This document shows, piece after piece, positions 52,696-64,000 of a stretch of 64,000 nt of DNA. The stretch's first letter is position 1. Each line of letters opens with the position of its first letter. The notes under the pieces are model-generated. The model ran no database searches, was not told where the DNA came from, and was given only the letters and a program-made list of their open reading frames with translations. The stretch is from Microdochium bolleyi. Lineage: Eukaryota; Ascomycota; Sordariomycetes; Xylariales; Microdochiaceae. The stretch lies in assembly GCA_001566295.1 (NCBI GenBank), contig KQ964252.1, positions 1,178,001 through 1,242,000 of the forward strand, given 5' to 3'. The translations under genes were made by a program, and so were the position numbers.

Positions 52696-55537
52696 ATGGC
52701 CTCGCCTGCGGTCGTCGCGCCAAATGGCATTCCCGCCACAACCGTGCACGCAACAGACGGCGCCGTACAAGCCGGGTCCAACAGCGGCGACAAGGGTCCA
52801 TCGCCATCGCCAATGGGTGCTCTCCCAGTGAAGCGCAAGCACGATGAGGACTCCACGTCCGCCGACAGACCAGCGTCAGCGAACGGAGTCCTATCAGAAC
52901 CGCCTGCCCTGACGAAGGTCGACAAGGATGCCGTGCGGGACTATTTGGCAGTTTTGCAAAAGTGAGTGATGCTCTCACCCTCATCCACTCCACGTGCGAC
53001 GCCGGCGCGTAGACTACCGGTTCTAACCTCTGATCAGATATGACACAACACCATCAATCCTCAACCGAGCCCTCATCGGATCTAGCGCACCGGGCGAGCA
53101 TCAAACGAAGCGCCAAAAGTCGGAAGGCGACGAGCGGAAAACAACGATCGCCGAGAAGGTAGCCAACGGTGCATACGAGACGGTCGAATCCATCGTGACC
53201 GACATCAAGACATCGATTCAGAGTCAATTGGCCGAACTTCGGACTGCCAGTAGCACTGCCAGCTCGACCAGCAGAGACACTGAGAAGGCCATTGTCAGAA
53301 CAATCACATTCGCACAAGAAGTCTATTCTCTCTTCCACCGAGAGCTTAGCTATCCTTCTATGAAACCTGTCCCGAAAATCCTCGAGGATCTGTCGGAGCT
53401 CAGCATGATGCAGTCTGATGCAGGCGGAAGCACTATGCTGACTGTATACGGCGAAGCCCCACGATACCGACCATTATATTCCAGCTTGCAACAAGCTGCC
53501 GAAGCGGAGGGGAAAGGGAGCGAGGTCCTGCCCCTACAAGACCAGGGACTGCCGATCGGTGTCAAGACTACAAAGACACTGCCATACAGCTTTCCCAGTC
53601 CCGCAGACAAAGACAGGAAACCGAAGAGCCTGGGTGAACTCTTTCCTCCACCGAGGAATCTCCTGTCTCTACAGCCGCCTAAAGCGCCGAAGAGTTCCAC
53701 AAAAGGTGTACATGTTGGTTGGCACCGGCCAGAATTGACAGAAAAGTCAAAGTATCGCATTGGGTCGTATTGCAGTCAAAACATAGCTACGGGTCGGTGG
53801 CTCGACTACAGCAACGCCGCACCACCATCGCAGATCATGACTAAACAGCGCGAAAGAGCCATGAGTTTAGCGGGCAGGCGACCTTCGATCATGGAAATAG
53901 AGGCATCCGAGATGGAGTCTCTATTTCGTGGTGCTTTCTCAAGCTTCGCGCCCTCCAAAGACGACTCGGCTGCTGTAATCTCGTCTGGCTTGGTTAGCCA
54001 GACCATGTGGTGGCAAAAGCATGGGAAGCGCAGTTTTGATCGCCTCGCGGGAGCGGACATGATGGATGAGGACGAAACGGCTGACAGAGACATAACTGCC
54101 GCACAACTTGACTTGGATGAGGACCTCATCAAGAACGCTATCGAGAACTGGGACGACAACCTCGTTGACCCGAGTCTCGAGAAGGCATGCACCCCCAGCG
54201 TCAAATCTCAAGAGGAGAAGGATGCGGACGAGATTTTACAAGATGTCTCTGATTTGATACAGACGCTCGTCTCGTACCAGAAGAACCGCAACCTCTCGCT
54301 GCCAAACGCGGCTACCCAGAGTCGATATGCCGCGGATCCAGCGCACAGCGATATGCTCACCAACGGCAGCCCCGTGCAGCCGGATGAGGAAGAAAGGGCG
54401 ACATACGACGCGCTGAAGGCACAGCTAAGCCTCATTGTGCAGACCCTACCACCTTATGCCGTCGCGCGACTCAACTCTGACAAGCTGGACGAGCTGAACA
54501 TCTCTATGAAGATAGAGATCCGGACAGACGAATACCGTGGCTCTATGGACGAGGACGAGGTAGCCGCGCGCGCCCGAATGGCGTCTCAAGCAGCCGCACA
54601 GCCGACACGGCCTCCCTCGCAGCGTGCCTCGAGTTCTTATGGGCAGCAGTACCAGGGCAACAGGGCCCCCGTTGCCAACGCGCAGTACTACGGCGCGCAA
54701 ACGCCGGTGCGATCTGGTCCAGTGCAGCAGGCTCCGCAGAGCATGCCGCCCACGTACAACCAGAGACCGCCCGGATATCGCCAGCCAAACCAGTACACGA
54801 AACGGCACAACACGCAGACTCCCCAGGGTCAGCCTGCCGTGTATGGACAAGCAGGAGCATACGGCACTCCGACCCAGAACCGCGCGCAGTTCCCGCAGCA
54901 ACCGCAGCCTGGGTACCCAAACATGGGCACGCCAAACACCCAGCCTCGTTTCTCTGCCTACCAACCCAACGCGCAGACGCCTAGCATGGCACCGCACCAC
55001 AACTACCCGCAACAACAGCAGCAGCAAGGGACGCCGTCGCACGCGCCCCAGTACAACCAGTACGGGAACGGCGCGCCAGCCCCAAGGCCAGTGCCCTCGC
55101 CGCACATGCAGCAGCAGCACATGCAGCCACAGCAAGGCTATCGGCCACAGCAGGGCACGCCTCAGCGACAACCCTCGTTCAGCGGCGGGCAGCAGCCTAA
55201 CATGGTGCCCCACCCGCAAGCCCGAGGGTACCCGCCGCAGCAGGCGCCCATGATGGCCCAGCAGCAGCATCAGCCACAGCAAGTCGGTGGTGGTGTCAGG
55301 CCTGCCGGATCGCCAGGCCAGTTCCACCCGTCCGCCGTTACTGTGCCCCAGGGCGGACCACCACGGACGGCTTCGATGTCCGGCTCAGCGGCACCAGTTC
55401 CCGACATGGGCGGCGCTGGCACGCTCGCCAGCCCCAGCCCGAACCCGCAGCAGCAGTCGCTACCCAGTGTCAACGGCGCAGCAGCTCCTGCGATGACGAA
55501 CGGCACGCCACCGTCGGTGGTTGGTAAGGAAGTTTAG
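52696..55537 (+). CDS. Unrecognised nuclear-type protein with Q/P-rich tail
   Basis: Two exons (52696-52961, 53038-55537; 921 residues). I do not recognise the family. Residues 1-75 are Ala/Ser/Pro-rich with a basic patch (PVKRKHDEDS). A helical segment spans about 78-190 (KVDKDAVRDYLAVLQKYDTT, TIAEKVANGAYETVESIVTD, FAQEVYSLFHREL). A conserved-looking block follows at about 290-345, including WHRPELTEKSKYRIGSYCSQ and GRWLDYSNA, then KQRERAMSLAG, and another helical block at about 470-560 (DEILQDVSDLIQTLVSYQKN, LIVQTLPPYAVARLN). From about 585 on it is Gln/Pro/Tyr/Gly-rich disorder, like many fungal chromatin and transcription cofactors. That suggests a nuclear cofactor role, but this is inference from composition. 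The single 76-nt intron keeps phase. Confidence 0.8.
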
Positions 55538-56061
55538 GACGGTTGTGTTTGCGCACCGTGATGCGGCACAGACGCATGGGCATAGAGCGCGACATGTGAA
55601 TTGTGTTTGATGAGTACTGAGAGGGGGGAAGGGCTTCGAGTGAATAGCTGGAATTCTTACATTATACGGAAAAGGCGAAGGCGGGTTTCTTCATTGTACC
55701 ATTACGGACGCGTGTTCCTTGGCGCGCGGTAAACCAAACAGTAATCTTGTGGCTTTGCATAATCAGAAACAGGCGAAACACCATGCTTAGAGACTCAACA
55801 AGGGACGTTCTCAGAATGGCGAAGATGGAGCAGAGGAAGGATCTCTTGAATTCAGTTGTGTTGCTAATGTGCTGCTATACTCTGTGCTATCATTAAGACC
55901 TGCCAATCTCCCACATCCTGAATACCCGTATGAAACAAAACCCAATGCCAATTCGCCTGTGATGAACAAGACATCACCACGCGATCAAGTGCCGCCGAAT
56001 AAGTAGTATGATGGCCGAATTGTTCGAGGAATCATTCAAGTCATCTCAAATATTGAGCTGC
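55538..56061. other. Convergent intergenic region
   Basis: Facing 3' ends of the Q/P-rich protein and proteinase A genes; no gene seen. Confidence 0.5.
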
Positions 56062-57432
56062 TTACTTGGCCTTGGCAAGGCCGACGGTGCCCTTGCCGAC
56101 GTCGTAGATGGAGTACCACCGGCGAAGGAACGCATCACCGAGAATAGCGAGGGGGCCGACAGGGGCAGGGAAGTCCATGCCCATGAAGGTGGAGATGCAG
56201 CTACCCTGAACCTCGAGGATGTAGTCGTAAGGACCAATGGGGAAGTCGTGGCCAGCCAGCTTGAAGCTGATGTCGGGCAGGCTGTCGCGAGCAGCGCAGT
56301 CGACACTGTACTGGCCGTTGTAGCCCTTCTTGGCGCCAATCTCCTTGTTGAGGAGCTCAGCCAGGTCGGTGGGGAGGGCGATGAGGGAGGTGCCAGTGTC
56401 GAGGATGACACCAGTGTTCTCAAGCTCAGCGGTCTCCTTGCCGAAGCTGATGGCGTCGAAGTCGACCTCCCAGTAGGCCTTGCGGCGCAGGGGGATCTCG
56501 GTGATCTTGCCAGTGTAGTGGTCTTTGTCAACACCGCCAAAGACAACCTCAGAGTCGTCCTTGCCGCTCTCGCTGCCAAGGTAGAAGGCGAAGACGGGCT
56601 CGTCAACGAGCTTCTGGTTGACCATGGCGTTGAAGGGAGGAACGACGCCCTTGACGGCGATGCGGTCGAAGCCGAGACCAAGAATGCCATCGAAGCGGCC
56701 GAAGGCGAAAGCCAAGCCAGGCTCGCTGGTGGCCTCACCAAAGTCGAGGTTCTTGACGTGGATGTCGCCGATGGTGAGGGTGTCCTGGGAGACGAATCCC
56801 TTCATCTCGCCAGAGCCATAGCGAATCTCGAACTCGGTGCCGTTCTTCTTGTAAGTGGAAGAAGCGGACGAGTCGTACTTGGAGTGGAGGAAGCACGCGA
56901 TGCTACCACACTGAGACGATGGAACCCAGAGGTTGGAGCTGCCAGTGTCAAGGACAACCTTGAAGTCCTGGGGAGGGGTGCCGAGGCTGATCTCGGAGAA
57001 GTCTGTCGCGAGGGATCGGGTCAGCACCGGTTGCGTGAATAGCGATCGATTTGCGCGAAGGGGAAAGGCCAAGGAATCGAAGGCAGGGACAACGTACACT
57101 GAGCGTTCATGAAGTTGGAGATGGGGACGGGGTGGCCGCCCTCGATGTGGGCAGTAGAGTCGTGGAAGATGGCCTGGGAGTGGACATCGACGGGCCGGCC
57201 GCCAAGGTACTTCTGGCTGAGGCCACGGATCTGGCCCTCGAGAGGCATCGTCTCCTGCGGTCGGAAGAAGTCAGTGACGGCATCGCGACACGGAGCAAGG
57301 CGAGGAGCCGCAGGCAGAGCAGGGACATACCAGCTGCTCCGAGAGGGGGATCTTCTTGAGCTTCATCTTGTGGACGCCAGCGTTGGCGGAGCCGAGCAGG
57401 GCGGCCGCCGCGGTGAGGAGAGCTCCCTTCAT
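56062..57432 (-). CDS. Vacuolar aspartyl protease (proteinase A)
   Basis: Three exons (57331-57432, 57098-57254, 56062-57002; 399 residues). A signal peptide (MKGALLTAAAALLGSANA) and a propeptide (HKMKLKKIPLSEQL through GHPVPISNFMNAQYFSEI) precede the mature pepsin fold. Both catalytic aspartates are present: VVLDTGSSNLW (Asp105) and VILDTGTSLIAL (Asp288). Flap region is IRYGSGEMKGFVSQDTL. Paired cysteines are seen at SQCGSIACF and in the C-lobe. The C-terminus GTVGLAKAK is typical of Pep4 orthologues. The enzyme matures other vacuolar hydrolases and degrades proteins at acidic pH. Upstream, the promoter side shows a CT-rich tract (minus strand, about 57530-57620), common at strongly expressed fungal genes. 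Confidence 0.95.
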
Positions 57433-60400
57433 GATGGGCAACACCTGGATGCGCAGCTAGGATGGGTTTGGAGGACTGTCTGAGTTGTAGAGCTGGTTGC
57501 GTGCCGACGAAACCCGCGATCGGCAGAGATGGACGTGATGGGATGGGGATGAGGATGGAGATGATGGGGAGGAGGAAGAAGACGGCCAGGCGATGATGGA
57601 GGATGGAGCTCGGCCTGGAGCTGGAGGACGGAATGGGGTGGGTGACGGGACCGGGCGCCTGCACCTGGACCTGCGACTGCAAGTGCAAGTGCGACTGCAT
57701 GGGGAAGAGGCGAGGCCCCACCCTCGGCGCGGGCTGCGCCCCGTGACTGGCTGCGGGCGTCGAGGCGATGACGATTGTTTTGGGCCAGCCCCCGACGTGC
57801 ACAGAGACGGGCAGCTCTCCCCAGCAACAGCCTGGCCCCAGCACTGCGATAGCGTTAGCGTCGCAGTGGGCGGGCCAGAAGCAGGAACAGCCCGGTCCGC
57901 AGCCCGGGCTTGCTTCCCAGGTTCCCCAGGCTCCAGAGTCCGCGCACACCCACCGCCGACAATGGACGCTTCATCGACACCCGCACGGCTCGCCACTCCG
58001 ACTTGGCTTGCCTTTGGGTCCTCAACTCAGCCTGCTGCCTGGAGCGTTGAGCCGTCACCTGAGCGTCTTGCGTAAGCCTGCCCGCCACCTGCCTCCCCGT
58101 CGCCAGCCAGCTGCCAGGTCTGCCCGGCCTCGTCGGATGGAGCCATTGCGCCATGGGGGTCGCCCACGAATCGTGCACCACCGAAAACCGGGGCCTGCCA
58201 GGCACCGCATGACCTCCTGCCCAGACAAGCACAGGCACGCCGCAACCGGATTGGCGTGCCTTGCTCGGACAACGGGCGAGCTATTGAGCTCGTCAAAGGT
58301 CAGCCCGGTCCTTGAGGAGGGAGAGGCATCTCGCCATGACCTCGACAGATTCTCGTTGTCGCTGCGTGCGTGTCGCGCCCTCTGTAGGTAGCATCCCCTT
58401 GAGCACGGAGTACCTTACCTCCTCTTCGACCGCCCATGGACAACAAACGACCGCCCGGCCCTCCTGCAGTCCGAGGGGCTATACACGGCTTGCTGCCCTC
58501 GGAATGCCATTGCCGTGCTCCCCGGCGCAAAACCGTCAGCTCTCAGCCTGTTCTTGACTCCGTCGGCCCGGTGCTACGATGCATCTTTGCTTCGGTCCGG
58601 ACGAGCCACTGGCCGGAGACCTGAAAGCTCAGGCTCTCAAGCACCGGCAGATCGCGCGCGAGACTCTGCAAACGCAGCAATGGCACATGTCGCCAGCGTA
58701 ACGCCATTCCCAACCTGTATTTGAACAATGCCATGTCCGCTCTCTGCCCGGCGTTGGCCAAGTGAAGGGCAACATGCCGGCTCGTGTCCTGCCTGTGAGG
58801 AACAGAGGATGGACGCGACTCGTTGGAGTCGCCAAACACGCTGCGCCCGGATGCTCGAGGAGCCGAGGGAAACAATCCGCCGAGTTCAAACACCGCGATG
58901 CCTGGCCATGATTGTGATGCGGCCTGCTTGGGCGCTCTCTCATCTTCTGGGAATCGGGCTGCCGTCGCCTTTGTTTGCCCGAGGGAGCCACGCGCGCCGC
59001 GATTAGTTCTTGCCTGGCCTGCCATGATGTCTGCAGCCAGCATTGCTCTTTATGGCGATAACGCACTCTTTGAGGACAAGGCATCTCTTTGAGCGTACGT
59101 GTTTTTGCCTGAGGAACCGCGCGCGGAGGGCATCGTATAAGTCGTCGCCCTGGAGATTCAAGTCAGCGTGAAATTCCATCATCCAAACGCAACAAGAACC
59201 GTCACGGCATAAGTCTCGATCCATCACGCCGACTACACTGCCCAGCTACCCTGATCTCAAGCCTCGACAACCTCTCCTGCGTGTCACAGCATCTCTCGGC
59301 ATCAAGTCTCTTGAAGTCGTCGACCTCAGAAGAAGCCGCTCCGCACCCTGGTCGCAATTCTTGCAACCCTCTCGTCACCCAGAGTGCTTCCAGCAAACAA
59401 CAACGAGACCAGCATGATGGACCTGGTCGACATGGGCCGTGGCTCCTACGACACCACCGGCGTCCGAAAGCCGCCGCCGCGGCCGCAGCCCAAGGGGATG
59501 AATAAAAGATGCCGCGTGCTCATCCAGGGCCACAGCTCGTAAGAGCGAGCTCGATATGTCTGTCTCCGAATCGGAGCAGCATGTCGGGATGGACAAAACC
59601 GTTCTCGCGTCGTCAATGAGACAAAGTTTTAGACAGCTTTGAACCACTCACTCACAAGAGAACCAGCGGTTATGCGTCCACTCCTCCAGCAGCAGCTCCT
59701 CCGCCTAGACGAGCAGAATAGACGCTCGTCAATGCCAGTCCACTCGTGCCAGGGCCTCGACGGTTCGAGAACAGCGTAGAGTTCTATTTCCGAGCTGCGA
59801 GCAAGTCGGGACATGTCCGTGTGGGACTCTCGGGGGCTACATTCATCTCTTTGGTCTGCATGGCCGGCCGGCGTCACAGGTTGTTTTTGGAAGGCTCGTC
59901 CCCTATGTCGTCACGTCGACAAGCTGTCTACATCTTCACGACACCCGGGCAACCTAGTTGATAGGGGGTTGGGTTTCGTGGGCGATGATGAGAAAATTGG
60001 CGTTGGGTATCAGTGTTTACTCTAGAGTAACAGATGTACACATAAAGAGACAAATAAAACCTAGTGCCTGTCCTCCCGCAAGACAAAAGAAGGAGTTAAC
60101 AGTGTCTGTGTCCAGGAAACAATCCAGCTTGCCACACTCCTCCGACTCCACCTTCATCATCCATGTAGACCAAAAGAGCCCATCCGTACCACTCTCACGT
60201 AAAAGCCAAGCAAGCAGGTGAGTAGAACAACCAGGTACCGGAGAATCCGCAAGCAGCACCAGCCCGCGTTGTCGGGGCATGACCGACCGCATATGAAACC
60301 GATCCCGAGCTCCCGCCGGTGATTATACCAAGAAAAGGAAGAAAACGTAGACGAAACGTGCTCCCAACGGTGGCCTTTTTGTTTTTCGCCCCCTCTCCCC

Positions 60401-60503
60401 CTTGCACAAGCAGGCGGCTTTGCTTACACACAAAGAGGAGGAGCAAGGCACAGCAAGAGACATGAGCGATTAGAAACGGGCGAAACCCCAGCTCGGTGGG
60501 ATC

Positions 60504-60524
60504 AGGAGGAGGAGGAGGAGGAGG
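60504..60524 (+). repeat. AGG trinucleotide microsatellite (7 units)
   Basis: Seven consecutive AGG units seen directly; non-coding context. Confidence 0.85.
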
Positions 60525-60682
60525 AAGCTGTATTCCGCCCTTGCAGACTGCGGGACGGGACGTGCAAGAATACCGAGAAATCCCCGCCCATCTCTATACT
60601 TACCCACCACCTTATCACCCGTCTTCTCCAAATCAAAGTGTCCAGTCCCCCAAAAGGGTCCACCGAGGCACGGCACCGCATG

Positions 60683-60703
60683 AGCTCGTAGCTCGTAGCT
60701 CGT
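60683..60703 (+). repeat. Tandem heptamer AGCTCGT, three copies
   Basis: Three perfect adjacent copies seen directly in the gene-poor stretch. Confidence 0.8.
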
Positions 60704-61246
60704 GTTCTCCAACTCCTAGAAGAAGAGCTCGGTCAAGCGTCCCAGGCTCGCGTCACGAGTGGAGAATCACTTCATATCGTACATATCTGCGGGGAATCTC
60801 CGATCTCGTCCCCGGGAGAAGCCAGCCCGTGGCAGAGAGATGGCGTTGTGGGCTCGCCATGCTGCACTGCTCGAGTCAAGGCTCACTTCATCACAGAAGT
60901 TTTCATGTAGGCATGATGCTTTCACACACAACATCTCGTTGTTGTATTGATCCCACAATGGAGACTGCGTGCCGTAACTATGTACAAGCATTTGGGCTTA
61001 GAATTCACCAAGCCCTTTTGGTCATAAAACTCATGAAACAACGCCTTCTCGTATCCTCCCCGCGTTGAAGCGGTATAGTAAAGGACAGTAATTGCAACGC
61101 CAGATGAATGCATGCAAAGGTATCTTTTCCCTCCAAACAGTAACTTTCCCTAATCCCGACATCCTTCCCTCCGCGCGGCAAGAGGAGGGCGTAGTTGATG
61201 CTCTCCTCCACAAATTGTCATTCGTGTTGATTTGTGAGTACACACT

Positions 61247-62924
61247 TTAAAGACCAGCGTCGACTCTCCAGCCCTCGACGGGGAGGGGGAAAGTGCAGCA
61301 CCACTCGGCGACCTCCTTCTTGAGGTCGTTGATCTTGGCGACCTCGCCGCCAGCGACCTTGGCGCGGAAGTCCTTGAGCTTGTTGGCCTCCTTGGGGAGC
61401 TCGGCCTGGACCTCCTTGGTGATCTTGATCGCCTGGTCAATGTACTCGGCAACGCGCTCGAAGTCTTTCTCTCCGAAGCCGCGAGAAGTCATGGCAGGGG
61501 TACCGATGCGAATACCGCAAGGAGTGAGGGCAGACTTGTCGCCGGGAATGCTGTTCTTGTTGCAGGCAATGTTGAAGTTCTCGAGGATGGCCTCGATACG
61601 GGCACCGTCAAGGGCCTGAGGCCGCAGGTCGAGGAGGACCATGTGAGAGTCGGTGCCGTCGGAGACGAGCTTGTAGCCCATAGACTTGAACTTGTTCTCA
61701 AGAGCCTTGGCGTTGGCGACAACCTGCTTCTGGTAGGCCTTGAAGTCGGGGCTGGCAGCCTGCTTCAGGGCAACGGCCAGAGCAGTGATGGTGTGGTTGT
61801 GGGGGCCACCCTGGTGGCCGGGGAAGACGGAGAAGTTGATCTTCTCCTCGAGGTCATACTTGATCTCCTTGCCAGTCTTGTCGGTGCTGCGGACACCCTT
61901 GCGGAAGAAGATCATGGCACCACGGGGACCACGCAGAGACTTGTGGGTAGTGGTGGTGACGACATCGGCGTACTCGAAGGGAGACTTGATGACGCCGGCA
62001 GAGATGAGGCCGGAGATGTGAGCCATGTCGACGACAAGGTAGGCACCGACAGAGTCGGCGATCTTACGCATGCGAGCGTAGTCGATCTCACGGCAGTACG
62101 CGGAGGTACCGGCCACGAGAACCTTGGGGCGGAAGAGCTGAGCGTTCTCCTCGAGCCTGTCGTAGTCGATGATGCCAGTGTCGATGTTGACACGGTAGGG
62201 CATGGTCTCGAAGTAGACAGAGATGGCCGAGATCTTCTTGGCCGGGGTCTGGTAGCCGTGGGACAAGTGACCACCGTGGGGGAGGTCGAGACCCATGAGG
62301 CGGCTTCCAGGAGGCATGAGGGCCTGGTAGACCTGGAGGTTGGCAGGGCTGCCGCTAAGGCACTGGACGTTGACACCCCACTTCGAGTTGTCAAGGTTGA
62401 AGGCCTCGAGAGCACGCTTCTGGCACAAGAGCTCAATCCGGTCGATGTGCTCGTTGCCGCCGTAGTAGCGGGCACCGGGGAGACCCTCGGAGTACTTGTT
62501 GGACATGGGAGAACCCAGGGCATCGAAGACGGCCCGCGAGGTGACGTTCTCGGAGGCGATCAGGATAATAGACTCGCGCTGGCGCTTGATCTCATCTTTC
62601 TGCAGGAACACACCAGGAAAAGGTCAGTTGAAGCTCCTCGTTCATGCTGCATTGGCAGCACTATGTGCCTCTTGATGGCCGGCCGACAGAAGAGGGGAAC
62701 TTACCATGATCTGAGCGACCTCGGGGTCGGAGTCGACAAGGGACTTCTCGAGCAACTGCAAAGAGTGTCAGTACCAGTATAAAACGTGACAATGGTCATG
62801 GCAGGCGAGCCACCCGATGGCAGCCTCACTATGCAGCATCCAGTCGAGCAGAAGCACGCCTGTTGGCCGTTGAGGGGGGGGCACTCACGTCCTTGTGCTC
62901 CTGGGAGAGAGAGTAGGTCGCCAT
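61247..62924 (-). CDS. Serine hydroxymethyltransferase, cytosolic
   Basis: Three exons (62889-62924, 62705-62755, 61247-62599; 479 residues). The enzyme transfers the serine hydroxymethyl carbon to tetrahydrofolate, giving glycine and methylene-THF. Diagnostic features: RQRESIILIASENVTSRAV, YSEGLPGARYYGGNE, SGSPANLQVYQAL, DLPHGGHLSHGYQT, and the PLP-binding TTTTHKSLRGPRG (Lys about 249). Two very small 5' exons encode MATYSLSQEHKD and LLEKSLVDSDPEVAQIM, with clean GTGAGT and GTAAGT donors. There is no mitochondrial presequence (MATYSLSQEHKD is acidic/polar), hence the cytosolic call. Length matches the family. No irregularity seen. Confidence 0.95.
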
Positions 62925-64000
62925 TGTGAATGCTTTGTTTGTTTTCGGGAGCAGTGGAGCTGGTACGGAGACAAACGACGAACACGATCTGGGGAGGAGA
63001 GATCTGAGAGGTGGTTCGGGGAAGATGAGGAGCAGAAGGAAGGAAGGAGTAGGAGGGAGACGACGGGGCGACCACTATTGTATGTGCTCGCCAGCCTCAG
63101 TCTACGAGAAACTGCCCGAACCCATCCAAGACGGCGACTCTTTAATTTTTCTCGCCTCTGCCGTTTCCCCTCCCCTCTGATTCGCAGGTGGGGGTCCCTT
63201 TGACAGCGACATGGTCCAATTGGCGCCCTTGGCGGTGACCCGAAGCGTGCATAGCTCGGATTCACTCAAGCTTGCCGTCAATCTCCTAGCGGTTCAAAGT
63301 CCCGTGTACCTTGAGGGATACATCTCCAACATGCTGGACCATTGGTGCCAGTATTGACGTTCTCCAAGTACCTTCTCGCGTATCCAGAGGGGCACACTGA
63401 CGCGCCGCTACCTAGCTGCAGGAGAGGACCCCTCCTGTGGCTCCTGTGGGACGGAATCCATTGTCCCTCTTGCCTGGTGTGATGCAGGTGGAGGGGAGGG
63501 ACATCCGATTGTCGCTCGCAGGGTTTTGCACCCAGTGGCAGCCCACCTTGAGAATGCAAGGGCCTCATTGGACCCAGCCCCCCACATGGCGGCCTTTGAT
63601 GATCCGCCTCGCCGCCAACGCCGAAGCCGGCCGCACCGTCGCCAGCCAGGTCCACTTTCCAGGTTGTCACGTCTCTCATTCCGTTTCGAGATGCATCCCA
63701 GGGCAGATGATCGAACAGTTTCTGAAGACTCGGTCACTAATGAGAGAAGACACAAGCCCTTGGTCGTGCTATTTGCAGGGATACGCGTCGAGTCGTGGCC
63801 GCACTCTGCGGTGGGTTTCTTGACAACATCCACAGATGGACGATGAGAGACCAACGACAAACATACAGACAAGACCACGAGCAAGACTGTCTCACTTGCA
63901 CGGTATCATCATCGAAAACGGGGCGGGCAGGTTTCAACGTTGGCTTTTCTTTTCTGCAGGATCCGACACATCTATTATGTGATCAAACGGTATATATGTA
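62925..64000. other. Intergenic, upstream of SHMT to window end
   Basis: Promoter and leader of SHMT (purine-rich on the plus strand, about 62980-63065), then sequence with only short open frames lacking recognisable domains. A gene beyond the window edge cannot be judged. Confidence 0.45.

Larger units (their letters stand above)
57433..61246. other. 3.8-kb region without a supported gene
   Basis: Between the proteinase A start and the SHMT stop. Many short open frames on both strands, including 57768-58391 (+) and 58543-59043 (-), are composition-driven and lack domains. A 42-codon frame at 59414-59542 (+) is equally unsupported. It contains an AGG microsatellite (60504-60524) and three tandem copies of AGCTCGT (60683-60703). 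The part next to 57432 should be the proteinase A promoter; the rest is unexplained. Confidence 0.5.

Noticed and set aside
54446..55327. 293-codon minus-strand frame over the Q/P-rich tail
   Set aside because: Arises from CAG/CCN-rich codons read backwards; Leu/Arg/Val low complexity.
56008..57042. 344-codon plus-strand frame over proteinase A
   Set aside because: Antisense of a clearly conserved protease exon; no domain of its own.
57768..58391. 207-codon frame upstream of proteinase A
   Set aside because: Pro/Arg/His/Gln-rich low complexity with overlapping open frames on both strands, a GC-content effect.
61643..62782. 379-codon plus-strand frame over SHMT
   Set aside because: Antisense shadow; runs across two SHMT introns with no independent signal.
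1..64000. Transposon or RIP-degraded repeat block
   Set aside because: No terminal repeats, transposase or integrase fragments, and no AT-rich TpA-biased segment seen anywhere in the window.

Overview
This window looks like a nuclear chromosome segment of a filamentous ascomycete (Pezizomycotina, most like Sordariomycetes). Genes carry short introns (about 50-110 nt) with GT-AG ends and CTGAC/CTAAC branch sites. Coding DNA is GC-rich, and the gene set includes a DIM-2-type DNA methyltransferase, RPA34, a vacuolar aspartyl protease and a fungal CaM kinase. I support 25 protein-coding genes. I found no rRNA, convincing tRNA, CRISPR array or transposon.

Region 1 (1-35 kb) is mostly housekeeping. 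In order: TSR4/PDCD2-type ribosome assembly factor (+), eIF3k (-), cofactor-independent phosphoglycerate mutase (-), Mediator Med9 (+), tubulin cofactor C (-), a LETM1-like mitochondrial protein (+), a Nab3-like RNA-binding protein (-), an ICT1-like mitochondrial rescue hydrolase (+), a CaM kinase (+), an FMN split-barrel protein with a C-terminal membrane helix (+), RNA polymerase I subunit RPA34 (-), the polynucleotide kinase GRC3 (+), DIM-2 (-), a large mitochondrial PPR-like protein (-) and an RMND1/DUF155 protein (+). Two divergent pairs share a promoter and a theme: RPA34/GRC3 (rRNA synthesis and processing) and PPR/RMND1 (mitochondrial gene expression).

Region 2 (35.4-51.6 kb) is accessory and is the most interesting part. 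A membrane-anchored BNR-repeat protein and an MmgE/PrpD protein lead into five genes: an NRPS-like reductase (adenylation-carrier-reductase), an aldo-keto reductase, an ATP-grasp ligase, a sugar-phosphate cyclase of the dehydroquinate synthase/DDGS group and a catechol-type O-methyltransferase. Cyclase, O-methyltransferase and ATP-grasp ligase are the three core enzymes of mycosporine biosynthesis known from cyanobacteria: sedoheptulose 7-phosphate to demethyl-4-deoxygadusol, to 4-deoxygadusol, to a mycosporine amino acid. I infer that the NRPS-like reductase and the aldo-keto reductase then reduce the amino-acid carboxylate to an alcohol. That would give a fungal mycosporine amino alcohol of the glutaminol or serinol type. 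Cyclase and methyltransferase are divergent, and their 1-kb promoter carries three inverted repeats within 225 bp.

Region 3 (52-64 kb) returns to core genes: a 921-residue protein I do not recognise with a Q/P-rich tail (+), vacuolar proteinase A (-) and cytosolic serine hydroxymethyltransferase (-). The last two are separated by an unusually long 3.8-kb stretch without a supported gene. Exon boundaries were set by eye from splice consensus, reading-frame continuity and family conservation, so single-base errors are possible.
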